Part shown: positions 1 to 11,404 of the stretch, piece by piece | Numbering within the stretch: the stretch's first letter is position 1 | Layout: each line of letters opens with the position of its first letter | NCBI GenBank assembly: GCA_964036665.1 | Contig: OZ038528.1 | Coordinates: forward strand, 4,160,501-4,224,500 | Origin: Gordius sp. MW1 | Taxonomy: Eukaryota > Nematomorpha > Gordioida > Gordea > Gordiidae | Direction: 5' to 3' | Length of the DNA: 64,000 nt | Notes under the pieces: model-generated | What the model was told of the DNA's origin: nothing | The model's input: the letters and a program-made list of their open reading frames with translations, nothing else | The model's database searches: none | Program-made: the position numbers and the translations under genes

Positions 1-80
1 ATTTATTTTTAAATCCTATTTATTAATTATAATAATAAAAAGATGCTATATTTTAAAACTAACTCATATAAATAAATATA

Positions 81-240
81 CATGGGCATAGCCAGGTTTT
101 GAAGGCAGGGGGGGAGCGAAGATTTTTAAAGTTCAATTAGGGGGGGGGGCAAAACATATCTTTTTTAATTTTTAAGGGTTTTTGTATTGAAATTTTTTTT
201 TCATTTAGGGGGGCAGCCCCGTTCCCTGGCTACGCCCATT
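81..240. mobile_element. MITE, GGGCGTAGCCAGG family (hAT-like), copy 1
   Basis: A 160-bp element with inverted ends CATGGGCATAGCCAGG and CCTGGCTACGCCCATT. The 8-bp direct repeat TAAATATA lies at 73-80 and 241-248. The interior has G and C runs and no coding capacity. The 8-bp target duplication and end sequence suggest a non-autonomous hAT-type element. At least seven related copies occur in the window. Confidence 0.85.
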
Positions 241-549
241 TAAATATATCTATAAAGGTTTTTTTATACAGTTAATTTCATTTTGCACCTGAAACTTACA
301 TTAATATTACGGTCGAAGCCCACTTAATATTAATAAATCATACAGCCAAGCACGATAGGAATTCCCAAAGGAGGAGGAAGGAGTTAAAATGAGAATTAAC
401 TAGTACAAATTTCTTATCACCTTTTGGACAAAAAAATGAATTTTATCTGATATAAGAAAATTTTCGTTTTATATAACATCATGTATACATTTCGGACATA
501 TTTAATATTAATTATATATAAACAAATATAAAAGTCGGGCTCAGACGAG

Positions 550-765
550 GTCGAAAAATTAAAGCCAATCAGCGGTCATCAGCTAGTCTATTTGCGAAAA
601 CAAAATAATAGTCTTTTACAGAAGCATAAGTCCACAGCCATTAAAAACCCGTCTAAGTTGTTTCTGTAGCAATTATTAAAAAATAACAAATTGGACACGG
701 GACATACGGATGGACGGACAACCAAAAACAAGCCCATAAATTGCATAACAATTAATAAACATTAA
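550..765 (-). repeat. SINE-like repeat, family with GTCTTTTACAGAAG core
   Basis: Homologous by eye to 7325-7545 (+) and 10215-10395 (-). It ends, in reverse, in the phrase GCTATGCAATTTATGGGC shared by several SINE families here. No open frame. It lies upstream of the first recognised TINAG-like exon. The rest of 249-1113 shows nothing I recognise. Confidence 0.6.
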
Positions 766-1113
766 TAATTGTGAAATTAAAATAGTATTAAACACGTATT
801 TTTGTCCCTTTATATAGATAGGCGATGTCAGCACAAGGGAAAACTATATACAAATACGCTTTCTTTTAAAGACAACTGCAACGAATGGTAATATCATATT
901 CTCGCGATTAAATATAGAAAGCCCCTGGCCAAGGGGAGGCAAGGAGGCCCTTTTGCCCCCCCCCTTTGCTTTTTTGATTTAAATACAACAAAATTTTTAG
1001 AAAAATTTAAATTTTTTAAATTACTTGGAAATCTTTTTGTAGATTAATAGATTTAAATATGATTTTTTATTTTACACCTAATTTTTAGTTATATATTATA
1101 AATGTTATTTTAG

Positions 1114-4100
1114 CAAATGCCAGAATGGTCGAATTGAATGTGCTGAACGTGCATGTCTCATCAGGGAAGATTTTATAGATCAAATCAACAATAAGCGACT
1201 TGGGTAATATTCCCTTATTTTGCAATTTAAAAAGATGAAAAATTTTAATAAGTTATACTTTTATTAAATTTTTTATTGTAAATATAATTTTTTAATTTAT
1301 ATTGTAGTTGAAGGTTTATTTTTTTTTAGCTAATGGAGGTTTATATCCAAATAATTGTGTATGATACATGGTTAAATAGATTAGATTAGATTAATGAGCA
1401 GGCATAGAGTCATGGATTGAAATGATATTAGTTGTTACTATTTCACTGGTGAGTTTTTGCTTAATATGAAAAAATTCAGGGGTCCTGTGTAATTGAAATA
1501 ATAAATTTCGATATTTGTTTAAGTAATTAATCCATTATACTGCTAAAGAGGAGAGTTTTTGTAGGGTAAAATACAGAAAATTATATTAAGAAACAATCCA
1601 ATTAGAAATTTAAGAAAAAAAAATTTAAAATTTTTTTGTATATAAGTATGATGATTATGGAAAACTTTAAAACATTAACTATTATATAGCTCCTTAACAA
1701 ATTTCTAATCGATTTAAAATAAGTTTATATATAGCAATAATAGTCATGTTTGTTTAATAAGAATTTGCAATTAGTTTTTGTATATTCAAAAATTGATTTT
1801 TACAATCAGTCGTAAAGAATAATAAAACAGATATGAGATTAAAGTTAGCTATACCCATTAACAAATTAATTCTTAAATTGAATCTCAAAATTTTATTGTA
1901 AAAAAAGTTGAAATATCAGAAATTTTTCAGCTTTTATAGTTTAATTCTAATAATAAATAGCTGGATAGCCTCGAATTATTCCAAATTTTGGGGAATGAGT
2001 CTGAGGGATGGCCTAAAATACAAGCTAGGATCCTATGCACCAGATACAGGAACTTTCGCTAACAATCTCAATGTTATAGGCTTAGTTCTTAAAGATTCAA
2101 TGGATTTACCTACCTTTTTTGATGCTAGAAAGCATTGGGGACCCCTAATAAATGCCGTGCGAGAGCAACACCTATGTGCTTCTTCCTGGGCTATCTCTAC
2201 TGCAGGTTCGACTTTTAAAGTTATATTTTATTAAAAGTGCCTTCGTAAAGTAAGGGTGGCTTTGAATGTTTTTGTATAAAATCTGACCCGACTCGATCTA
2301 AAAAAGGCATTGCCCTAAGTTTTATATTGGCCAATCAGGGAATTACAATTTTCTTTTGTCCAAATAAACATTATGAATCATAGTTTATGGTTATAAAGTC
2401 AAAATTAAATTAGAACTATGTTTATAACAGGATATATCAAATTAACTTTACTATTAATTGAATTAAATTATATAACCATGTTGCCCTCAAATAAATCTAT
2501 AGGCCTGAACCGGCCGGCTCGAAATGCAATATAATTATATCACAACTGTTTTAATTCAAAATTACTTAAAATCACGTTACAAAATTCATATGTATAATAA
2601 GTTAGCTAAGTTTGTGTGAAAAATTATTTCTGTTTCGGTTTAATTTACAAATTTAAATTACCCCCTTTTAGATGTGGCGTCCGATCGTTTAGCGATACAA
2701 ACACGTGGTCTATACACTGGACCACTTTCTGCACAACAGCTGATTTCGTGTAATCAGAAGCATGGCTGTACTGGTGGTCACGTGGATAAGGCTTGGCAAT
2801 ACTTAAAACGCAAAGGGTTTGATAATTTCATTTTTTAGCCTATATTATGATAAAATTATAAATTTTTCCATCACCCTCCCCAAAGTTTAAAACTGTTTAA
2901 AAAAGAAACTCTAATTAAACTTGTAATTAAAAACATTGAATTTGTCCCCCTCTAATCACCCTCTTTACCTTAATTTAAAACTAAAACAAGAGCTTGTGGG
3001 ATTAAGATTTTTTTTGATATTGAAAATAAGATATATGTAGTCATCAACATCAATTAAGTTTTCCGCCATCTTAAATGTGCACAAATAAGAACGGGCTATA
3101 TAGAACGTGATTTTTATGGGCGTAGCCAGCATTGGAATTAGAGGGGGGCAATAATTATTTAGGGAGAGGCAAAATGATCATTTTTGAAATTTTAGCCATA
3201 ATTTTAATAAGTTTCATTTTTTGGGTTTAGAGGGGGCAGCCGCCCTTCCCTGCCCCCCCCCCCCATTGGCTACGCCAATGGTGATTTAATTAAAGTGTTT
3301 AAAACGCAATGAAAAATTTTTGAACTATCTAAACATTAAAAGCAGCATTTCAGAATATATATCATTTACACAATATAAAAAAAGGAAAAATAAAAACTCG
3401 GGCCTTCGGCCCTCGTGGGAAGGGGGAGAAGGGAAGGGGAAGAGGGAAGGCAAGGGGGGACGACTCATCTATACTCCGTATAAACGGAGCATATTTGCTA
3501 TGCAATTTATGGGCGAGAAAGGTGGGAAGGGGCGAGAATGCCTATAGGGGGGTATTAAATGCAAAATTATTATTAGTTAATTATTAATTTATACAAATAT
3601 TTAAAAAGTTAAATAGTATTAACAAGAACAATATATTAATTTAATTTAAAAATTAATATTATCAAGGGTCAGTGCCCAGAGACGGTCTATAAATACATAC
3701 GAGTCAAAAAAACAAGAAAAAAAATTTCGAATTACTACTTTGGCTAATGGTAATTTTTTTCATTGGTCAGTAGCCAGCGGACGGCCAAAAAGTCACATTA
3801 TCAATGGTATTAACCAGAACAAATATTAATTTAATTTAAAAAAAATAAAAATTTTGCCCTTTCCGGGATTTGAACCCACATTAGTAGAGGTAGAGGCATA
3901 GGCTTTGTAGGGGCACAGGGACCCATATCAGTAGAGGCATAGGCCCTTCTAGGGGAGGGCACAGGGTAATTATGAATGTTAACCAATTCAAAAACGAAAA
4001 AAAAATTCGATTTATACTTTGGTCAATGGTCCTTTTTTTCATTGGTCAGTAGCCAGCGGACGGCCAAAAAGTCATATTATCAATGGTATTAACAAGGGCA

Positions 4101-7100
4101 ATATATTTATTTAATTGTAAAAAAAAATAACAATTTTGCCCACTCTGGGATTCGAACCCACATCAGTAGAGGCATAGGCTTTTGTAGGGGCACAGGGACC
4201 CATTTCAGTATAGGCATGGGCCCTTGTAGGGGAGGTCATAGGGTAATTGATAATGTTAACCTAATATACCCAATTCAAAAACGAAAAAAAAATTTCGATT
4301 TATTTGGCCAATGGTCATTTTTTTCATTGGTCAGTAGCCAGCGGACGGTCAAAAAGTCATATTATCAATGTTATTAACAAGAACAAAATATTAATTTAAT
4401 TTAAAAAAAATAAAAATTTTGCCCTCCGTGAGAACTCGTTACCTCCTGTTTACAAGCCGTGCGCTATGACCACTCACACCCTGCTGGTATTTAAATGGTA
4501 TACCTTTTTATGTTATTTATAAGAAAATGAAATAATAAAGTTGTATTTTATGTTTAGAAAATCAATATATTTCATCGGTCAGTAGCCAGCGGTCGGTCAT
4601 AAAGTCATATTATCAATGGTATTAACAAAAACAAAATATTAATTTAATTTAAAAATAAAAATAATAATTTTGCCCTCTCCGGGATTTGAACTCACATTAG
4701 TAAAGGCATAGGCTTTTGTAGGGGCACAGGGACCCATATCAGTAGAGGCGTAGGCCCTTGTAGGAAAGGGCATAGGGTAATTTATCAATGTTAACCTAAT
4801 ATACCCAAGTCAAAAACGAAAAAATAAAATTTCGATTTATTTGGCCAATGGTCATTTTTTTATTGGTCAGTAGCCAGCGGACGGTTAAAATTCATATTAC
4901 CAATGGTATTAACAAACAAAATAATAATTTATTAAAAAAAAAAAAAAAAATTTGTCCTCTCCCGGGATTGAACTCAAGACCTCCAAGTCATAAAGCTGGC
5001 GCCAATAAGTTGGTGGACGACGGACGGACGGACGGACGGACAACCAAAAACAAGCCCATAAATTGCATAGCAATTAAAATACTGTGATGACGTGATGTTA
5101 AAGCAATTTAGTCATGAGCGTAGCCAGCATTTGGATCTGAGGAGGGCAATCATGATTTAGGGAGGGGAAAATTAATCATTTTTTAAAATTTTAGCCATAA
5201 TTTTTAATAAATTCAACAATATTTTGGATTTGAAGGGGGCAACCGCCCCTCCTTGCCCTTTCCCCAGCTACGGCCATAAATTTAGTGCCATCTGCATGTA
5301 ATTATTTATTAACATTCATTTTTATTTATTAATCACGAGGAAGGTAAATTCACTTTTTCTGTTTGAACAATGCGAATCATCGCAGAAAAATATAGGAATA
5401 TGCCAAATTCAAAATAATGGGTTTAATTGTACTAACCTTATATAACTTATGACATGAGCAGTCTATGCAGCAGTATGTAGTAGTGTTTTAAAACTGCTGG
5501 GTTTTAATTGGTCTGCCCTGCCTATGGATTCAGTCGACTAAACATAAACAGACCAAATATTTGTTGGTCTGTTTTTCTAAGTGGACCACTAGGCTTAGCC
5601 GAAATTTGAAAAAACAGACCTGAGTCAATTGTTAGTTTCAGTTTGACCAAAGGTGGATCAAAAACCCAGCCGTTTTAACACTAGTATGTAGTCTATTTAT
5701 GTAATAGAGTTATTATTTTGTATTATATAAATTTTATAAAAAGAGCATTATAATTAATCAAAAAAGTGACTTTATGATATTTATTAATATTTAAGGATAG
5801 TATCAGAAGAATGTATATCCTACAAGGGCTTGGAATATTCATGCTCAACGAAAAATAATTCTAAAATTGCTTGCGATTTTCCACACACTCATGATACAAT
5901 TTACAAATTTACACCACCATACAGAGTGCCTCCTAAAGTAAATCAAATGTATAATACTTATTAAACTCTCTACAATCTTAAGTGAATTTCTATAAATAAT
6001 ATTACAAAATGCTAAGTATTTTTGTTTAAATGCCAAGTATTTTGTTATAATAGCGATGTTAGTTTTGAGCTAAGCCATATGAAATAATAGTTATTGACGT
6101 TAAAAGTTTAAAATTCATTTTTTTAACAATTTAGGACCTGCTTATCATTAATCAAGAAATGGATCTAACTCTAATTCCCTAAAAATTGAAAAACTTATAT
6201 TAAAATAACTATGAACATAAATTTGCATTAAAACAAACTTAACCAAAATTACAAAAAACTGAGCAAGTGAATAGTTAGAAACTTTGGCATTGTTTCTTAG
6301 TTGTTATAATTCGAAAGTTATATCTCAGTCTCTAAATAATTAATTGGTCAGAATTTTAAACAACTTTAATTTATATATTTAAATAAATTTATAAAAATTG
6401 TTTATTTAAGGATGATAAAATACGAACAGAGATTTTAATGAACGGACCCGTACAAGGTTAAGAAATTCATTTGCTTTAAAAAAATTTAAAATATATTTAT
6501 AGTTTTAAATTTTACTCTTATATGTTTTACAAAAAATACAATGTTAAATATTTTTAAATTAATAATTCTTTTAGCTTCGATCATTTAATTTAATATTCTT
6601 ATATTTAGCAACTATGTTTGTTGAACCTGACTTTTTCATATACAAGAGTGGCGTTTATCAACATTCTAATTTTATACCTTCACTTAAACCTAAAGTTTAT
6701 CATTCCGTAAGAATTTTAGGGTAATAATTTTTATATGTACTTTATTCATTTTAATATAAATTTATTTATATTTATTAATTTATTTATTTTTAAACTTCAA
6801 CATGTATTTTATAACCTAGAATAGTCAGAAATTTTATTTTGTATATTTTGCTGCTGTAATATAGATGGGGTGAAGATGACACTGCTGGGCTAAAATATTG
6901 GGTACATCCCAATTTCAATATGTTTTTCCTAAAAATATTTAAAATTTAATTAAAATAATAATTATAAAATAGCACATTTTTGATAAAATTTATTTATCTT
7001 TTTGTGTGGAAAACTAAAGCTTGTAGCCAACTCTTGGGGGAAAGAATGGGGCGAAGATGGTTATTTCAGAATAGCCCGTGGCAATAATGAATGCGGAATT

Positions 7101-7151
7101 GAATCTTATGTTATTGGAGTTTGGGCAAGAAATCCCGATAACTATAATTGA
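1114..7151 (+). CDS. TINAG-like protein, catalytically dead papain-family (C1A) homologue, 8 exons, 5' end not found
   Basis: Exons 1114-1203, 1961-2205, 2672-2816, 5796-5937, 6411-6456, 6609-6720, 6865-6901 and 7020-7151 (TGA 7149-7151) have GT-AG borders and matching phases throughout, giving about 316 residues. The first exon is a Cys-rich pre-domain (KCQNGRIEC...CL). The second holds the [12 protein letters not shown] block typical of tubulointerstitial nephritis antigen proteins and the active-site loop, where the usual Cys before Trp-Ala is Ser (HLCASSWA). Later exons hold SDRLAIQ, HGCTGG, the retained His (HSVRILGWG) and Asn (VANSWG). Family knowledge: TINAG proteins are secreted matrix proteins with the same Cys-to-Ser change, so proteolysis is not expected. 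The signal peptide and somatomedin-like exons should lie upstream and were not recognised. The 3-kb intron 2817-5795 is packed with repeats. AATAAA lies near 7211. Cathepsin B is the alternative, but Ser25 and FWG favour TINAG-like. Confidence 0.88.
3115..3280. mobile_element. MITE, GGGCGTAGCCAGG family, copy 2
   Basis: About 166 bp with ends TATGGGCGTAGCCAG and TTGGCTACGCCAATG. Flanks GTGATTTT and GTGATTTA match at 7 of 8 bases. It sits inside the large intron of the TINAG-like gene. Confidence 0.75.
3380..3570 (+). repeat. Purine-rich repeat, inverted partner of 21900-22095
   Basis: A G/A-rich stretch carrying GGCCCTCGTGGGAAGGGGGA and ATTTGCTATGCAATTTATGG. Its reverse complement matches 21900-22095 closely by eye. 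The apparent 75-residue open frame across it is low-complexity and not a gene. Confidence 0.6.
3660..5080 (-). repeat. Cluster of tandem and nested tRNA-derived SINE-like units
   Basis: Repeated units contain reverse-strand B-box-like words (CCGGGATTTGAACCC near 3867, TGGGATTCGAACCC near 4146, CGGGATTTGAACTC near 4679, CCGGGATTGAACTC near 4962). Each is next to an A/T run and a CATTGGTCAGTAGCCAGCGG phrase. The unit recurs at 19570-20440 and 26640-27810 on the other strand. The cluster ends with a GGAC microsatellite and AGCCCATAAATTGCATAGC, the 5' end of another SINE read in reverse. It lies in a TINAG-like intron. Confidence 0.75.
4425..4495 (-). tRNA. tRNA-Thr(UGU)-like pseudogene or SINE head
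   Basis: Read on the minus strand, this has an A-box-like GAGTGGTCATAGCGCAC, an anticodon loop TTGTAAA (UGU) and a T-arm-like start AACGAGTTC. That is the order of a threonine tRNA. The T arm is shortened and the anticodon stem imperfect, so it is not a functional tRNA. It is embedded in the SINE cluster. Confidence 0.5.
5113..5278. mobile_element. MITE, GGGCGTAGCCAGG family, copy 3
   Basis: 166 bp with ends CATGAGCGTAGCCAGC and CAGCTACGGCCATA. The exact 8-bp direct repeat AATTTAGT lies at 5105-5112 and 5279-5286. It sits in the large TINAG-like intron. Confidence 0.8.
5481..5683. mobile_element. hAT-type MITE, TAGTGTTGTAAAAACGGCTG family, copy 1
   Basis: 203 bp with inverted ends TAGTGTTTTAAAACTGCTGG and CAGCCGTTTTAACACTA. 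The exact 8-bp target duplication GTATGTAG lies at 5473-5480 and 5684-5691. The interior is semi-palindromic around AGTCGACTAAAC and carries no open frame. Related copies lie at 15374-15579 and 46692-46879. Confidence 0.88.
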
Positions 7152-7324
7152 ACCACAAATAATACAATATAATTGACGACTAATTTTGTAAAAATGTGAA
7201 AAATTATATTAATAAATCATGTGTAACATAAAAAGTTATATATATCAATATTATTAAGGAAATATAATTTTTACAGGACTCTAATGATCATGAGAATTTA
7301 GTGAATATCTTTTTAATAGCTATG

Positions 7325-7545
7325 CAAATTATGGGTTCCTATTGGTTGTCTATCAGTCCGTCCTGTCCAACTTGTAATTTTTTAATAATTGCTGTGAAAA
7401 CTTCTACGAGATTTTAATGGCTGTGGACTTATGCTTCTGTAAAAGACATTTATTTTGCTTTCGCAAATAGACTAACTAATGCCTGCTGGTTGGCTTTTCG
7501 ACCTCGCCCGAGTCCAAATTATTTCCATTATTGCTTTTGTGCCCG
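7325..7545 (+). repeat. SINE-like repeat, GTCTTTTACAGAAG-core family, plus copy
   Basis: Starts with TATGCAAATTATGGG and contains CTGTGGACTTATGCTTCTGT, then a CTTTCGCAAATAGACTAACT tail. It is the reverse complement of the copies at 550-765 and 10215-10395. Between it and 8116 I see only AT-rich DNA. Confidence 0.6.
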
Positions 7546-8115
7546 ACTAATTATTAATATCGCGCCTTTATATATAAATTCAATTTGGCAATTTGTCTGG
7601 GTTGTTTTGTTGCTTGTTGCTTTACATGGATAATTGTGAAACAGGCTAGATAATTCCCTGCAAATTAATGATGACCGTTGCTTACTTCTACTTTATCTGA
7701 CCCCGGTATTAATTAATTAATCAACCTTAATATTAAATTTTCAAGGTGATTTAGACTAAGAATAAGCATTTCAATGCTTAATTTTTATCATTCATGCAGA
7801 CCTTTATTTATTATGACAGATGGGGATTGGATTATTCATATCTGGTATATATATATTTAATGCATTGTGTGCCTTTGAAAAACGAATCGGATATGTTTTA
7901 TAAGTTATATACTTAATTACAAAATTAATTAATTAAAGTAAAAAGTTTAATTCATTAGTAATAAGTAACCAAAAAACTTAGCCATTTCTTAATGGGGCAT
8001 CGCAAACACCGGTTAAATAACTTTAAAGCGATAAAAATAACGTTTATTTCTTTTAACCGAATTGTCATGGTATTGATACAAATCCGTATGGGCAAAACAT
8101 AAATTTCATTTTTAG

Positions 8116-8274
8116 ATGATTATTCGCTTGAGTATAATGATTTCTTTTTTTGTTTCCATCTTGATAAATAATGCTACAATGGTTCTAAGCTATAACTGCA
8201 TTGTCCTTCGGCAAGACTTGATAAAAGTTCAGCCCCAAAGAAATAATTATAAAACACAGCAGAGCTCCGACTAG
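8116..8274 (+). CDS. Possible small secreted peptide (52 aa) or isolated exon
   Basis: An open frame of 52 codons begins just after TTTTTAG, so the ATG could also lie at an exon start. The first 25 residues are hydrophobic (IMISFFVSILI) and end in a plausible signal-peptide region. The rest is polar (KVQPQRNNYKTQQSSD). I recognise no homologue. In AT-rich DNA an open frame of this size can arise by chance. The hydrophobic start and the acceptor-like sequence are its only support. Confidence 0.2.
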   Translation: MIIRLSIMISFFVSILINNATMVLSYNCIVLRQDLIKVQPQRNNYKTQQSSD

Positions 8275-8309
8275 TGGAAAGAAAATATCAAACTTTGTAT
8301 TAAATTCAT

Positions 8310-8490
8310 AGACTGGTCAACCAATAATGAAATTATAAAATTAACCAGCAAACTGTTTGATTCTGATTGATAGAGTTTTTAACGGGAAACACAAATTTAT
8401 ATTTTTAGTTTTTTTCCTATACGTCAAGTTTTCAAAATATTTACTGTCAAAGTTGCTAAAGCAACGATTAGGGCGTTTTAAAACGTCAAT
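8310..8490 (+). repeat. Helitron-tail-like repeat, plus copy
   Basis: Shares ACACAAATTTATATTTTTAG and TATACGTCAAGTTTTC with the sequence after the Helitron helicase at 30015-30190, and in reverse with 9090-9270. It therefore forms one arm of a diverged inverted pair. The open frame across it on the minus strand is a by-product of the repeat. Confidence 0.55.
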
Positions 8491-8789
8491 ACCTTGCAAA
8501 TTAATGGTTTTTTTTTTATAACATGAAGAAATCTTCATTAAATGGCATACAAAAAATTACATTCACGACTAAAAAAATAAAAAAACGCTTAAATTTTAGT
8601 TTAATAAATTTGATTTATAAATAAAGTGGAGAGGAATCCATCTTAGCTCTATAAATTTTGATTTATATTCAAAGTTAATTACTTATCTCTATCTTTTTAC
8701 ATTGATAAATTGTCCCAGGCTTAAGATCGCTCTCCCTTCCCTTTAACACTATAGGAATTTAGTTCGTGTTGTTGTTTATCTACTACTAC

Positions 8790-8960
8790 TAGAGACCTGC
8801 ACGGTACCCGTTTAGACGGGCCTCTGCTTTAAAATAAAACAACGAGCCAGGCCTGGAAGGGCCGTACTATAACCTAACGGGCTCGGGCCGGGCCTAGATA
8901 TACGTAATGCCCGCTAAAAGCCCGTTACAAAATCAATTATATTTTTTTGTGCTTTAAATG
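8790..8960 (+). mobile_element. Terminal fragment of GGGCC-rich hAT family
   Basis: Begins TAGAGACCTGCACGG, the exact 5' end of the complete hAT at 61601-62700, and continues with GGGCTCGGGCCGGGCC subterminal repeats. No matching 3' end follows, so it is truncated. 8541-8790 and 8961-9085 hold nothing recognisable. Confidence 0.65.
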
Positions 8961-9089
8961 TTTTTTTTTATAAAGTTCCAATTTAAAAATATATTTCATG
9001 TTTATTAAATTAACGAGGATTTAGTGGATTCCTCTCCCCCCTTATTCAATGAATTAAATTAAAATTTTAACGTTTAATTTGCATGTTAA

Positions 9090-9270
9090 GGATGTTTAAA
9101 AAACGACATTCGTTGGTTAAGCAACTTGACAACAAATATTTCAAGAACTTGACGTATATTGAAAAAATTTAAAATACATTTGTTTTCACGGAGATAAACT
9201 TTACCAAAATCTGCAAACACTTTGCCAGTCAAATTTTCTTGTCGAAACGTGTAATACAAACTGGGAAACA
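9090..9270 (-). repeat. Helitron-tail-like repeat, minus copy
   Basis: The reverse complement contains TATACGTCAAGTTCTTG and GTCAAGTTGCTTAACCAACG, matching 8425-8475. The 79-residue minus-strand frame here, despite exon-like borders, is explained by this repeat. Confidence 0.5.
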
Positions 9271-9284
9271 GATGATATTTATTA

Positions 9285-9408
9285 GAGGTGGGCAATAATG
9301 ATTTAGGGAGGGGCAAAATGATCATTTTTTTGAAATTTAAGTCATAATTTTAATAAATTACAACACAATTTTAGATTTAGAGGGGGGCAGCCCCTTTACG
9401 CCCATAAC
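9285..9408. mobile_element. MITE, GGGCGTAGCCAGG family, 5'-truncated copy
   Basis: Contains the family interior (GGGCAATAATGATTTAGGGA, then GGGGGGCAGCC) and ends TTACGCCCATAA. The left inverted end is missing. Confidence 0.6.
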
Positions 9409-9590
9409 CACCTTGTCTTAGGCATTAAAGTACTATTCATTTTGGTAAATTAATTAACTTCCAAAGATACTTATAGAAATCTAGACCTCAAATTTTTTTT
9501 ATTCTTTCTTTACTAACTTTTGCAATATTTTTGCACAAGTGCGCATATTAAGAAGCCTTATGTAAATATCAGCTGTTTGCTTCTTTTTAT

Positions 9591-10154
9591 TTAGTTGATT
9601 AAATGAAAGGAATCTAAACGAAAAAAAACTTAATAAAGTAATTTTATTTAAAAAAAATAACTGTTAATCTTACCAACAATTTCGGCAGTCCTTAGGGGAT
9701 TTAGATAATTCTTGGAGCTATCATCAGCTGTTTCCATAAAAGTCGCGCTACTGTTAGGCGAAATATTTGATTGTCTAAGATAATCGAGCGTTTCATTGGA
9801 TTTAAGTGGCCCCAATCGTAATATATGTTTTTTAAGAGCTGCTACCAAAGCTTCATGCTTTTGTGATTTTAAACGTTTTTCAGTCCAATTTGCTAAAGAT
9901 ATTTTAGGATCCATTAAAGTCGAATCCTTATTTTCTCGACACTTTTTTCGTAGGGACGAGTTGAATGAATTTAGTTTTTGAAAAAATAATTTCGACTTTG
10001 AGGATGCATTATAAGGGGAAAACCAAATTTCATTTTCAATCCATATTACCATTGTATTATTATTAATGTCATTTGAGGTGGTGTTTTGTGACAGGTTATA
10101 AAGAGCCGTGTTTGTAATTAGTTCTACCTTTTCTCTGTCGCGTGAAAATAACAT
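9591..10154 (-). CDS. Unknown protein, probable two-exon gene (167 aa)
   Basis: Exon 1 runs 10154 to 9674 (160 codons plus one base) and ends at a strong donor (G|GTAAGA). A TTTCGTTTAG acceptor gives a 23-bp exon 2 (9613-9591) in phase, ending in TAA with AATAAA overlapping. The product is polar and rich in Asn, Ser and Lys, with a basic middle (EKRLKSQKHEALVAALKKH) and no signal peptide or membrane segment. A 160-codon open frame is long for this AT-rich DNA, which supports a real exon. I recognise no family. The start is the first ATG, with no acceptor upstream. A longer gene using another acceptor remains possible. Confidence 0.45.
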
Positions 10155-10214
10155 TTTAAAAAGGTGAAAATTATAATTGTGCTTTTAAAAAATATTTTTT
10201 CTCTAAGCACCAAA

Positions 10215-10395
10215 TAAAATTTAAGTCAACTAGAGGTCATTAGCTAGTCTATAAGCGAAAACAAAGTAAAAGTCTTTTACAGAAGTATAAGTCCACAGCT
10301 ATTAAAAACCCATATAAGCTCCCGAGCAATTAGTAAAAGCCAAGTTGGACAGGACCAAAAGTGAGCCCAAAAATTGCCTGGCAATTAATACAAAT
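10215..10395 (-). repeat. SINE-like repeat, GTCTTTTACAGAAG-core family, minus copy
   Basis: Contains GCGAAAACAAAGTAAAAGTC and TACAGAAGTATAAGTCCACAG, colinear with 560-745. It lies just upstream of the unknown gene's start. Confidence 0.55.
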
Positions 10396-10439
10396 ATTTA
10401 GAATCAAAATAATCTTATAGACTAGCGATATGTAGTATG

Positions 10440-10570
10440 GAGAACAGCAAAGTCATTTTTTTCAAACCGAACCCGACCCGACCCGAATTTTTTAAAATTT
10501 TTAACCCGAACCCGACCCGGCCCGCCTCGAAGGTGTCAAAGAAAATTTAGCCGAATCCCTTCCGAACGTG
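10440..10570. mobile_element. GGGCC/CCCGA-rich hAT-family fragment
   Basis: Runs of AACCCGACCCGA and CCCGGCCCGCC resemble the subterminal repeats of the hAT at 61601-62700. The ends are lost. Confidence 0.4.
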
Positions 10571-10617
10571 TTTCAAATTTTGGTATCCAACGCGAGAGTA
10601 AGTAAAATTGCCGTTTG

Positions 10618-10786
10618 CATGGGTGTAGCCAGGGGGTGGCAGGGAGGGGCGGCTGCCCCCCTTTAAATTTAAAAAATCTTAGATATTTCATCAAAGTATA
10701 ACTAAAATTAAAAAAAAAATGGTCATTTTGCCCCTCCCTTAATCATTATTGCCCTCTCTAATTTTAATTTCCTGGCTACTCCCATG
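10618..10786. mobile_element. MITE, GGGCGTAGCCAGG family, copy 4
   Basis: 169 bp with ends CATGGGTGTAGCCAGG and CCTGGCTACTCCCATG and the family interior. I find no clear target duplication, so flanks may be rearranged. Confidence 0.75.
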
Positions 10787-10927
10787 AGGGTGTTTAAAAT
10801 TTAATTGACAAATTAAAGTGCGATTTATGAAACTAATTAATTCCACAGATCTTGATTACTAAATTTATTCTCATGATTTATTGATATACCTATATATATA
10901 TATATGATAGCATAATACAGTATCAGG

Positions 10928-11074
10928 CATGGGCGTAGCCAGGTTTTGAATTAGGGGGGGGGGCAAAACGTTTAAAATTCAATCAGGGGGGGGGGCAGAT
11001 AATTTTTTTTTAATTTTTAAGGGTTTTTCGAAAAAAAATTCGTCAGCCCCCTCACCCCCTGGCTACGCCCATGC
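10928..11074. mobile_element. MITE, GGGCGTAGCCAGG family, copy 5
   Basis: Ends are CATGGGCGTAGCCAGG and CCTGGCTACGCCCATGC. TATCAGG flanks it at 10921-10927 and 11075-11081. G-run interior and no open frame. This is the cleanest inverted-end pair of the family here. Confidence 0.85.
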
Positions 11075-11404
11075 TATCAGGTCACATTCAATTTGAAATA
11101 TAAAGTTTTGCAAATGAATCATTTAATAAATTTACACATAATCTTATATGTTTTATGAATATATATTTTGGTTTAAATTAATAATGAACTACCACTTCAC
11201 ACTATTTAAATACAATTTAAAAATATTATTTTGTTGATATATTTTACCCATCATGAATCAAATTTATATTTGCGTCCAAAGGTAAACACTCAGATTGAAA
11301 AAACAAAAGGAATTTAATTAACTGAATGAATGATCTTCAATTATAAATTTCGATATTAATTAAAGAATATTTTACATAAAAGCATTATTTTAAAGATATG
11401 TCCC

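Noticed and set aside
3320..3547. 75-residue frame on the plus strand
   Set aside because: It crosses a purine-rich repeat and is made of Gly, Lys and Glu runs; the repeat occurs inverted at 21900.
9086..9325. Minus-strand frame with exon-like borders (TTTCCCAG ... GGTAAAG)
   Set aside because: The sequence is an inverted copy of the repeat at 8310-8490 and 30015-30190, so the borders are coincidental.
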